Notes under the pieces: generated by a model | Told to the model about the DNA's origin: nothing | The model's input: only the letters and a program-made list of their open reading frames with translations | The model's database searches: none | Position numbers and translations under genes: made by a program | Source: DATBSK01 sp964501785 | Lineage (GTDB): Bacteria > Actinomycetota > Acidimicrobiia > IMCC26256 > PALSA-555 | Length of the DNA stretch: 64,000 bases | Direction: 5' to 3' | Assembly (NCBI GenBank): GCA_964501785.1 | Contig: CAZCUD010000002.1 | Span: 1-64,000, forward strand | Shown here: one piece after another, positions 33,301-40,597 of the stretch | Layout: each line of letters starts with the position of its first letter | How positions within the stretch are numbered: the stretch's first letter is position 1

Positions 33301-33307
33301 GGTCGGC

Positions 33308-34234
33308 TCAGGCCGTGAAGGTCGGCTCCACCGGGATCGGCGTCGGCGGTGGCGGCGGCGTGACCAGCGGTTGCCAGTCGGGCTCGAGGTCGTCCTGCCC
33401 GTCGCTCGGGTCGGTGAGCGGGGTCGGCGTGCCGCCGGTCGCGGCGACCGTCACGATCCGGCCGAGCCCGCTGCCATCGGTCGACTCGACCAGCACGAGA
33501 CGCGTCCCGTCGGGTGAGTACGCAGGACCGAAGAACGTCGTGCCCGGCAGCACGACGGTCTCGTCGGTGCCGTCGGGCCGCACGCTCACGATGGACCCGT
33601 CGCGCTCGAACACGATGCGGCTGCCGTCGGGCGCCCATGTCGGCCACGCATCCGCAGGATCGGTGGTGACCGGCTGGGCGACGGCACCCGTGACCGGCGC
33701 GATCACCTCGATGCCGTTGCCGCGCGCGAACGCGATGAGGTCGCCGAGCGGCGACCACGAGAGCTCGCACGTCCCCACCGGCAACGTGACGAGCACGGTG
33801 CCGTCGAGCGCGTCGATGATGACGATGTCGCCCGGGCCGTCCGAGTAGGCGATCTTCGTTCCGTCGGGCGACCACGTCGGGCACGTGTTGCCGTCGTCGT
33901 CGGTGAGCGGCGTGATGCCGGTGCCGTCGGCGTTCATCACCGCGATCAGGCCCTGGTTGCCGGTGTCGCGGGAGAACGCGATCTTCGTGCCGTCGGGCGA
34001 CCACTCGGGCATCTGGTCGAGCGCGGTGGGATCGTTCGTCAGCTGCACCAGGTCGCCGGTCTGGGGGTCGACGGTCCAGAGGTGCGCCGCGATCTCGCCC
34101 GAGAAGTCCTCACGGGTGAACGCGACCAGCCCGTTCTGGCCCGGGTACGCGCCGCCGCCGGCGGACCCGGCGAGCGTGGCCACCGCAGCCACCGCGATGA
34201 GCCCGGTGACGAGGACCCGACCGGCTCGAGACAT
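33308..34234 (-). CDS. secreted TolB-like beta-propeller protein
   Basis: This 308-residue exported protein has a signal peptide (SRAGRVLVTGLIAVAAVATL, cleavage near AGS-AGG) and six WD40-like PD40 repeats, each with a WSPDGTKIAFS-type core (EWSPDGTKIAFSRD, TWSPDGTKIAYSDG, TWAPDGSRIVFERD, YSPDGTRLVLVE). Such propellers bind peptides or glycans outside the cell. Start at 34234 because a TATGCT box lies 8 nt upstream. No partner genes are adjacent; uvrB lies upstream on the same strand. Confidence 0.85.
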   Translation of the reverse strand: MSRAGRVLVTGLIAVAAVATLAGSAGGGAYPGQNGLVAFTREDFSGEIAAHLWTVDPQTGDLVQLTNDPTALDQMPEWSPDGTKIAFSRDTGNQGLIAVMNADGTGITPLTDDDGNTCPTWSPDGTKIAYSDGPGDIVIIDALDGTVLVTLPVGTCELSWSPLGDLIAFARGNGIEVIAPVTGAVAQPVTTDPADAWPTWAPDGSRIVFERDGSIVSVRPDGTDETVVLPGTTFFGPAYSPDGTRLVLVESTDGSGLGRIVTVAATGGTPTPLTDPSDGQDDLEPDWQPLVTPPPPPTPIPVEPTFTA

Positions 34235-34242
34235 GGCGCGGG

Positions 34243-34248
34243 AGCATA
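34243..34248 (-). promoter_or_regulatory. -10 box (TATGCT) of propeller gene
   Basis: TATGCT ends 8 nt before the ATG at 34234, leaderless or near-leaderless spacing. Confidence 0.4.
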
Positions 34249-34281
34249 CCGACCTCTCGTCGCCACGCCCGCCGGGACGAC

Positions 34282-36312
34282 TCAACCGACGGCCTTGAGC
34301 TCCCGCTTCAGCTCCGTGATCTCGTCGCGCAGGCGCGCGGCCTCCTCGAATCGGAGGTCCTTCGCCGCCTCGTGCATCTCTTCCTGGAGCGTCTGGATCA
34401 TGCGTCCCAGCTCGTCGGGTGGGACACCCGACAGGTCGAACACCGCCGAGCGCGTCCGGCCGCGTCGACCCCGGCCCCGACCACGCGACGCCGGGGCGTC
34501 GTCGCCGCCGTCTCGTGCGCGCACCATCTCGAGGATGTCGGTGACGCCCTTGCGGATCGTCTGCGGGTCGATGCCGTGCTCCGCGTTGTACTCGAGCTGC
34601 GCCTTGCGGCGGCGGTTCGTCTCGGAGATGGCGAAGCGCATCGAGTCGGTGACCGAGTCGGCGTACATGATCACCTGGCCGTCGACGTTGCGGGCGGCAC
34701 GCCCGATCGTCTGGATGAGCGACGTCGACGAGCGCAGGAACCCCTCCTTGTCGGCGTCGAGGATCGCGACCAACGAGACCTCCGGCAGGTCGAGGCCCTC
34801 ACGGAGCAGGTTGATGCCGACGAGCACGTCGAACTCTCCGAGCCGCAGCGCCCGCAGGATCTCGACCCGCTCGAGCGTGTCGACCTCGCTGTGGAGGTAG
34901 CGGACCCGGACGCCGAGCTCCACGAGGTAGTCGGTGAGGTCCTCGGCCATCTTCTTCGTGAGCGTGGTGACCAGCACGCGCTGCTCGCGCTCCTCGCGCG
35001 CGCGGATCTCGGCGACGAGGTCGTCGATCTGACCCTTCGTCGGCTTGACGATCACCTCGGGGTCGACGAGCCCGGTCGGACGCACGATCTGCTCGACGAC
35101 GACCTTCGAGTGCCCGAGCTCGTAGTCGCCCGGAGTTGCCGACATGAACACGATCTGGTTGACCTTGGCCGCGAACTCGTCGAACGTGAGCGGTCGGTTG
35201 TCCATCGCGGACGGCAACCGGAAGCCGTGGTCGACGAGCACCTCCTTGCGCGACCGGTCGCCCTCGTACTGGCCGTGCAGCTGGGGCACGGTCACGTGCG
35301 ACTCGTCGAGGACGATCAGGTAGTCGTCGGGGAAGTAGTCGAGGAGGGTGTAGGGCATCTGCCCCGGCGCGCGACCGTCGAGGTGCCGGGAGTAGTTCTC
35401 GATGCCGGAGCACACGCCGACCTCTCGCAGCATCTCGAGGTCGTAGGTGGTGCGCATGCGCAGCCGTTGGGCCTCGAGCAGCTTGTCGGCCCGCTCGAGC
35501 TCGGCGAGACGCTGCGCGAGCTCGGCCTCGATCCCGGCGATGGCCTTCTCGAGTCGGGCGCGCGACGTGACGTAGTGCGACGCCGGGAACAGCACCAGGC
35601 GGTCGAGCTCACCGACGAGCTCGCCGGTCGTGGGGTCGACCTCCGCGATGCGCTCGATCTCGTCCCCGAAGAGCTGGAGCCGCACCGCGTGCTCCTCGTA
35701 CGACGGGAACACCTCGATCGTGTCGCCGCGCACCCGGAACTTGTTGCGAGCGAAGGTGAAGTCGTTGCGCTCGTACTGGAGCTCGACCAACCGGGCGAGG
35801 ATCGAGCGCTGGTCGCGCTCGGCCCCCCGATCGACGATCAGGCACTGGCGCTCGTACTCGTCGGGAGCGCCGAGCCCGTAGATCGCCGACACGGACGCGA
35901 CGACGATCACGTCGCGCCGGCTCATGATCGCCGCCGTCGCCGAGTGGCGGAGACGGTCGATCTCGTCGTTGATCGACGAGTCCTTCTCGATGTAGGTGTC
36001 GCTCGCCGGCAGGTACGCCTCGGGCTGGTAGTAGTCGTAGTAGGAGACGAAGTACTCGACCCGGTTCCGCGGGAAGAACTCGCGCAGCTCGCTCGCGATC
36101 TGCGCGGCGAGCGTCTTGTTGGGCGCCAGCAGGATCGTCGGTCGCTGCACCGCCTCGATCACGCCGGCGATGGTGAACGACTTCCCGGAGCCGGTGATGC
36201 CGAGCAGCGTCTGGGCCGGGTTGCCGGCCTCGATGCTCGCGGCGAGGCCCTCGATCGCGCGCGGCTGATCGCCTGCGGGGGTGAACTCGGAGACGAGCTC
36301 GAACTTCGCCAT
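34282..36312 (-). CDS. uvrB: excinuclease ABC subunit B
   Basis: This 676-residue helicase-like protein loads UvrC at damage. Walker A is GITGSGKSFT, the beta-hairpin region YVSYYDYYQPEAYLPASDTYIEK is intact (residues ~92-114), helicase motifs DESHVTVPQ and QTIGRAARN follow, and a C-terminal UVR motif (AKDLRFEEAARLRDEITELK) ends the protein. ATG at 36312 with TACGAT 6 nt upstream. The open frame continues far upstream but that sequence overlaps coaE and is not coding. Confidence 0.98.
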   Translation of the reverse strand: MAKFELVSEFTPAGDQPRAIEGLAASIEAGNPAQTLLGITGSGKSFTIAGVIEAVQRPTILLAPNKTLAAQIASELREFFPRNRVEYFVSYYDYYQPEAYLPASDTYIEKDSSINDEIDRLRHSATAAIMSRRDVIVVASVSAIYGLGAPDEYERQCLIVDRGAERDQRSILARLVELQYERNDFTFARNKFRVRGDTIEVFPSYEEHAVRLQLFGDEIERIAEVDPTTGELVGELDRLVLFPASHYVTSRARLEKAIAGIEAELAQRLAELERADKLLEAQRLRMRTTYDLEMLREVGVCSGIENYSRHLDGRAPGQMPYTLLDYFPDDYLIVLDESHVTVPQLHGQYEGDRSRKEVLVDHGFRLPSAMDNRPLTFDEFAAKVNQIVFMSATPGDYELGHSKVVVEQIVRPTGLVDPEVIVKPTKGQIDDLVAEIRAREEREQRVLVTTLTKKMAEDLTDYLVELGVRVRYLHSEVDTLERVEILRALRLGEFDVLVGINLLREGLDLPEVSLVAILDADKEGFLRSSTSLIQTIGRAARNVDGQVIMYADSVTDSMRFAISETNRRRKAQLEYNAEHGIDPQTIRKGVTDILEMVRARDGGDDAPASRGRGRGRRGRTRSAVFDLSGVPPDELGRMIQTLQEEMHEAAKDLRFEEAARLRDEITELKRELKAVG

Positions 36313-36318
36313 CGAGCG

Positions 36319-36324
36319 ATCGTA
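36319..36324 (-). promoter_or_regulatory. uvrB -10 box (TACGAT)
   Basis: TACGAT ends exactly 6 nt before the uvrB ATG, matching the leaderless pattern. No LexA box is visible here. Confidence 0.5.
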
Positions 36325-36347
36325 CCGACGCCCTGTGACGGAGCCGG

Positions 36348-36995
36348 TCAGCCCTCGCCGGGCTCGTCCGGCGGGCTCGCGGCCTCGGCGTCCTGCTGCT
36401 CCTTGATCCGCAGCAGGTCGTCCCAGATGCGATCGACTTGGGGCACGAGCGCCTCCAGGTCGCCTGCGTTGTCGACGAGGTGGGTGGCCAGGGCACGGCG
36501 CTCCTCGTCGCTCGCCTGCGCGGCGATGCGCCGCTGGGCGTCGTCGCGGGGCACACCGCGCTGCTCGAGCCGATCGAGGCGCAGGTCGAGCGGTGCCTCC
36601 ACGACGATCACGACCTTGTAGCCCCGCGCCTGGGCCTGCGTGGACTCGGCGAGCAGCGGCACGTCGCAGACGACGATCGAGTCGGAGGGCGCCTCGACGA
36701 TCCGGCGCATGAACTCCTCGTTGATCGCGGGGTGCGTGATGTCCTCCAGCGCCTTGCGCGACTCGTCGTCCCCGAACGCCGCGTCCGCGAGGGCCTGACG
36801 GTCGAGAGCACCGCCGGCGTCGAGGATCCCGGGCCCGAAGCGCTCGACGAGCTTCTCGAGCGCGGGCGTGCCGGGCTCGACGACCGCGCGGGCGACCGCG
36901 TCGGCATCGACCACGACCGCGCCCCGCTCGGCGAGCATCGCCGCGACCGTGCTCTTGCCCGACCCGATCCCTCCGGTGAGTCCCACCAGCAGCAC
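36348..36995 (-). CDS. coaE: dephospho-CoA kinase
   Basis: This 215-residue kinase performs the last step of coenzyme A synthesis. It starts MLLVGLTGGIGSGKST (P-loop), continues with DADAVARAVVEPG (substrate) and has the lid region RLEQRGVPRDDAQRRIAAQ. The start is a GTG at 36995 with TACGCT 6 nt upstream (37002-37007). coaE next to rpsA and uvrB is the standard actinobacterial order; here an inserted cassette separates coaE from rpsA. Confidence 0.95.
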   Translation of the reverse strand: MLLVGLTGGIGSGKSTVAAMLAERGAVVVDADAVARAVVEPGTPALEKLVERFGPGILDAGGALDRQALADAAFGDDESRKALEDITHPAINEEFMRRIVEAPSDSIVVCDVPLLAESTQAQARGYKVVIVVEAPLDLRLDRLEQRGVPRDDAQRRIAAQASDEERRALATHLVDNAGDLEALVPQVDRIWDDLLRIKEQQDAEAASPPDEPGEG

Positions 36996-37038
36996 GGCGG
37001 CAGCGTATTCGCCCCGCCCCGCTCCCCGGCCGCCCCCT

Positions 37039-37129
37039 CGGCATGTGACGCCCACCCACCACTCGGCATGTGACGGCCACCCACCATGTGACGCCGAGCC
37101 ACCACATCGGCGGCTCGCGGTCACATGCG
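37039..37129. repeat. structured repeats A and B upstream of the AbiEi/DUF559 gene
   Basis: Copy A is a 23-bp partial unit (37039-37061, CGGCATGTGACG plus CCCACCCACCA). Copy B is a full ~66-bp unit (37064-37129) with a 7-bp stem ATGTGAC/GTCACAT and an inner 6-bp stem CGAGCC/GGCTCG. A third copy lies on the other side of the gene at 38109-38174. Confidence 0.75.
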
Positions 37130-37179
37130 GTTGCGGGCGGACGCGTCACTCGGCGACGTCGCGCGCGTCGACGCAGCAC

Positions 37180-38118
37180 ATGACGGACGGGGACGCACGG
37201 ATCGCGGCGCTCGCTCGCGCACGGCACGGGCTCGTGACTCGGCGCGACGCCCTCGCGGTGCTCACGCCGCGCCAGCTCGAGCGCCGGGTCGCGAGCGGCC
37301 GGCTCGAGCGCGTGCGACCACAGGTGTACCGCGTCGCGGGTGCGCCCGAGACATGGGAGCAGACGGTCCTCGGTGCATGCCTGGCCGCAGGGGACGGCGC
37401 GTTCGCGTCGCACACGACGGCCGCGGCGCTGTGGGCGCTCGCCGGGCTCGAGGCCCCCGGAGCCGTCGAGGTGACGACCCCGACTCGTCGTCGGCGGCGG
37501 ATCGAAGGCGTCGTCGTCCACGACACGCAGGTGCTCGGCCGACGTCACGTCACCAGTCGTGACGCGATTCCCGTCTCTTCCCCGGCGCGCACGCTGTGCG
37601 ACCTCACCTGGCGCTCGTCGCCCGAGGCCGTCGAACGAGCGCTCGACGACGCGCTGCGTCGCGAGCTCACGACGCTGCGCACGCTGCGCGCCACCTACCT
37701 CGACCTGGCCGGACCGGGCCGGCGCCGGTGCACCGTGATGCGCACGCTGCTGGACGCCCGCCTTCCGGGCCTCGACCCGGGTGACTCGCCCAGAGAGCTC
37801 GACCTGCTGGGTTGGATCGTGGCCGCCGGACTGCCGCGACCGGCGCAGCAGCATCGGGTCAGGCTCGGTCGCCGGTCGTGCCGGATCGGCCTCGCCTATC
37901 CCGAGCTGATGATTGCGATCGAGTACGAAGCCTGGGACGGGCACCGCTCACGGCGCTCGTTCGCCGCCGACCGGGCGCGCCAGAACGAGCTCGAGATCCG
38001 CGGCTGGCTCGTGCTGCGGTTCACGGCGTCGTCGACCCGCGAGGACGTCGTCGCCGCGGTGCGGGCCGCGATCGACGCACGCCGGCGGATGCTCGCCCCC
38101 GCCCGCCCCGGCATGTGA
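37180..38118 (+). CDS. AbiEi-antitoxin-like N-terminus with DUF559 (Vsr-like) C-terminus
   Basis: This 312-residue protein has an N-terminal winged-helix segment (residues ~5-50, ARARHGLVTRRDAL then PRQLERRVASGRLERVRPQVY), typical of AbiEi-type antitoxin DNA-binding domains, a middle region (SHTTAAALWALAGLEAPGAV) and a C-terminal DUF559 nuclease-like domain (IAIEYEAWDGHRSRRSFAAD, then LEIRGWLVLRFT). The Asp usually found before the WPEL-like strand (D-x-AWPEL) is Gly here (IGLAYPEL), so catalysis is uncertain. No AbiEii toxin is adjacent. Structured repeats flank the gene, and its stop codon is part of the downstream repeat. It interrupts the coaE-rpsA neighbourhood. Confidence 0.8.
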   Translation: MTDGDARIAALARARHGLVTRRDALAVLTPRQLERRVASGRLERVRPQVYRVAGAPETWEQTVLGACLAAGDGAFASHTTAAALWALAGLEAPGAVEVTTPTRRRRRIEGVVVHDTQVLGRRHVTSRDAIPVSSPARTLCDLTWRSSPEAVERALDDALRRELTTLRTLRATYLDLAGPGRRRCTVMRTLLDARLPGLDPGDSPRELDLLGWIVAAGLPRPAQQHRVRLGRRSCRIGLAYPELMIAIEYEAWDGHRSRRSFAADRARQNELEIRGWLVLRFTASSTREDVVAAVRAAIDARRRMLAPARPGM

Positions 38119-38174
38119 CGCTCACCCACCATGTGACCGGACGCCACCACATCGGTGGCCGAGGGTCACACGCG
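38109..38174. repeat. structured repeat C at the 3' end of the AbiEi/DUF559 gene
   Basis: This copy aligns over its full ~66 bp with copy B at 37064-37129. The outer stem TGTGACC/GGTCACA (38132-38138 with 38164-38170) is kept, while the inner stem is GCCACC/GGTGGC instead of CGAGCC/GGCTCG, a compensatory change. It contains the stop codon of the upstream gene and lies before the convergent rpsA stop. Confidence 0.75.
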
Positions 38175-38189
38175 CCCCCGGAGCGGGCG

Positions 38190-39686
38190 TCAGACCTCGG
38201 GGTCGGCGTCGGGTGCGGGCTCCGCTGCGTCGGGCTCGGCGAGCTGGGCGAGCTCGGCCGCGGTGGCCTCGGGCTCGACCGCCGTGGCCTCGGGCTCGGC
38301 GAGCTCGGCAGCACCCAGCGCGCCTTCGGTGTCGGCGAGGGCGGTCGCCTCGGTGGCCTCGGGCTCCTCGGTCACCTCGGGCCCGATGTAGTTGCCCGCC
38401 TCGTCGTACATGTGCTCGCCGAACTGGTCCTGGTACTCCGCGGCGACGACCCCGCCCTCGGCGGCCTGCTTGATCGAGAGCGAGATCCGTCGACGGTCGA
38501 GGTCGATGTCGATGATCTTCACCCAGAGCTCCTCACCCGGGGTGACGACCTGCTCGGGCGCCTCGACGTGGTGCACCGCCATCTCGGAGATGTGCACCAG
38601 GCCCTCGATGCCGTCGCCCACCTGGACGAAGGCGCCGAACGGCACGAGCTTGGTGACGCGGCCGTACACGAGCTCGCCGACCTGGTGGCCGTCGGCGAAC
38701 TCCTGCCAGGGGTCCTGCTGGGTCGCCTTGAGCGACAGCGAGATGCGCTCACGCTCGAGGTCGACGTCGAGCACCTGCACGGTGACCTCGTCACCGACCT
38801 GCACGACCGAGCTGGGGTGGTCGACGTGCTTCCACGACAGCTCGGACACGTGGACGAGCCCGTCCATGCCACCGAGGTCGACGAAGGCGCCGAAGTTGAC
38901 CACCGACGACACCACGCCGCTGCGGATCTCGCCGGGCTTGAGGTTGGCGAGGAACTCGTCGCGCTGCTCGCGCTGCGTCTCCTCGAGAAACGCGCGGCGC
39001 GAGAGGACGACGTTGTTGCGGTTCTTGTCGAGCTCGATGATCTTGCACTCGAGCGTGCGCCCCACGAACGGGTGCAGGTCGCGCACGCGTCGCAGATCGA
39101 CGAGGGACGCCGGCAGGAAGCCGCGCAGCCCGATGTCGAGGATGAGCCCGCCCTTGACGACCTCGATGACGGGCCCTTCGACGATGCCTTCCTTCTCCTT
39201 GATCGCCTCGATCGTTCCCCAGGCGCGCTCGTACTGCGCGCGCTTCTTGGAGAGGATCAGGCGGCCGTCCTTGTCCTCCTTGGTGAGGACGAGCGCCTCG
39301 AGCTCCTCGTCGAGGCTGACGACCTCGCCGGGGTCGACGTCGTTGCGGATCGAGAGCTCCCGCGAGGGGATGACGCCCTCGGACTTGTAGCCGATGTCGA
39401 GCAGCACCTCGTCGCTGTCGATCTTGACGACCTTGCCGGTGACGATGTCGCCGTCGTCGAACTCGACGATGGTGGCGTCGACGGCGTCCGAGAACGACTG
39501 GCCGTCGAGGTCGTCGAGGACGACCGGGCCGTCGGGATCACCGTTGGCGCTCGGCGAGCTGCTGGGCGCCTCCGTGGGCGGCGCCGCCTCGGCCGCCGTG
39601 TCCGTGTCCGTTGCCGGGTCAGCTTGGCCCGGCGCTTCCTGTTCCAGGACGGGCGTGCTCGCGCCCGTCGCGTCCGACTCCGACAA
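38190..39686 (-). CDS. rpsA: 30S ribosomal protein S1
   Basis: This ~498-residue RNA-binding protein has four S1 domains (roughly residues 75-145, 160-235, 245-320, 330-405), with characteristic GxVxxVxxFGAFVDLGGMDGLVH and SLKATQQDPW/SIKQAAEGG ends. An acidic Ala/Thr/Pro-rich N-terminal extension of ~60 residues and a long Ala/Glu-rich tail frame them. I prefer the TTG at 39686 because GAGGAG lies 10 nt upstream; a TTG at 39704 would put that site inside the gene. Autoregulation is common in the family. Confidence 0.95.
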   Translation of the reverse strand: MSESDATGASTPVLEQEAPGQADPATDTDTAAEAAPPTEAPSSSPSANGDPDGPVVLDDLDGQSFSDAVDATIVEFDDGDIVTGKVVKIDSDEVLLDIGYKSEGVIPSRELSIRNDVDPGEVVSLDEELEALVLTKEDKDGRLILSKKRAQYERAWGTIEAIKEKEGIVEGPVIEVVKGGLILDIGLRGFLPASLVDLRRVRDLHPFVGRTLECKIIELDKNRNNVVLSRRAFLEETQREQRDEFLANLKPGEIRSGVVSSVVNFGAFVDLGGMDGLVHVSELSWKHVDHPSSVVQVGDEVTVQVLDVDLERERISLSLKATQQDPWQEFADGHQVGELVYGRVTKLVPFGAFVQVGDGIEGLVHISEMAVHHVEAPEQVVTPGEELWVKIIDIDLDRRRISLSIKQAAEGGVVAAEYQDQFGEHMYDEAGNYIGPEVTEEPEATEATALADTEGALGAAELAEPEATAVEPEATAAELAQLAEPDAAEPAPDADPEV

Positions 39687-39803
39687 CTGCTCGTGACTCC
39701 TCAACCGATGGGCTCGATCACGCGGGTGAGGGTGAGGTACGCCCGGCGCGAACGAGTGGTCCCCAGGTCGGGGACGCCGTTCCAGGCTAATCGCTCGCTG
39801 TGG

Positions 39804-40550
39804 TCAGCGCGCCACCGCGCCGACGCCGCGGTGGGCGAGGAGCAGCAGCTCGGGTGCGTCGAGGACGGGTGGCGCGTCGGCGTAGCGCCCCGGCGTCACC
39901 CCGTGGACGCGGACGTCGCTCAGATCCGTCGCGGCGGCGAGCAGCTCGAGCTCGCGCGCCGTGAAGCAGGTCGTCCAGAGGTCGAACTCGCGCTCCTCCC
40001 CCGACTCGTCGCGCAGTCGCGCCCGCTCGTGGAGCACGCCGGTCGCGGGATCGAACGTCTCACCGTCCTCGAGATGGCGGACGGCGAACGGCGCGTGGAA
40101 CGCCGACACCGCGATCGCTCCGCCTCGCTTCGCCGCCGCGACGATGCGGCCGAACACCTCGACCTCGTCACGGCCGCCGAGCAGCCCGAAGCCGCCCTGG
40201 CAGAGGCAGATCACCGCGTCGAACCGTTCGGCCTCGTCGAGGTCGCGCACGTCGAGCACCTCGAACCCCGCGGTCAACGACTCGGCCGCCGCGGCGTCGC
40301 GCGCGAGGTCGACGAACTCGGGCGACGCGTCGACGCCCAGCACCGTGAAGCCCCGTCGGGCGAGCGCCAGCGAGTGTCGCCCCGGGCCGCACCCGACGTC
40401 GAGGACCTCCTGCCCCGGCGCGAGCCCGAGCGCGTCGACGAGGTAGTCGACCTCCTGCTCCGTCCCCTTCGTGAACGCGTTGCGCAGGTACGCCGGCCCG
40501 AGGAACCGCGCCAGTGCCCCGAACCAGTACTCCCGCGGCGGCTCGGTCAT
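39804..40550 (-). CDS. SAM-dependent methyltransferase
   Basis: This 248-residue methyltransferase has motif I VLDVGCGPGRHSLALARRG (~residues 51-69), motif II LGVDASPEFVDLARD and FDAVICLCQGGFGLL as motif IV. The N-terminus (REYWFGALARFLGPAYLRNAFTKGTEQEVDYLV) is family-specific for a group often found beside polA in actinobacteria. GAGGGA precedes the ATG. It follows polA by 47 bp on the same strand. Confidence 0.88.
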   Translation of the reverse strand: MTEPPREYWFGALARFLGPAYLRNAFTKGTEQEVDYLVDALGLAPGQEVLDVGCGPGRHSLALARRGFTVLGVDASPEFVDLARDAAAAESLTAGFEVLDVRDLDEAERFDAVICLCQGGFGLLGGRDEVEVFGRIVAAAKRGGAIAVSAFHAPFAVRHLEDGETFDPATGVLHERARLRDESGEEREFDLWTTCFTARELELLAAATDLSDVRVHGVTPGRYADAPPVLDAPELLLLAHRGVGAVAR

Positions 40551-40597
40551 CTTGTTGCGTCCCTCACCGTCGTGGGGCGGGTCGAGCGACGCATCCC

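Noticed and set aside
37180..38118. Complete type IV toxin-antitoxin system (AbiEi with AbiEii).
   Set aside because: No nucleotidyltransferase toxin gene is adjacent; the neighbours are coaE and rpsA.
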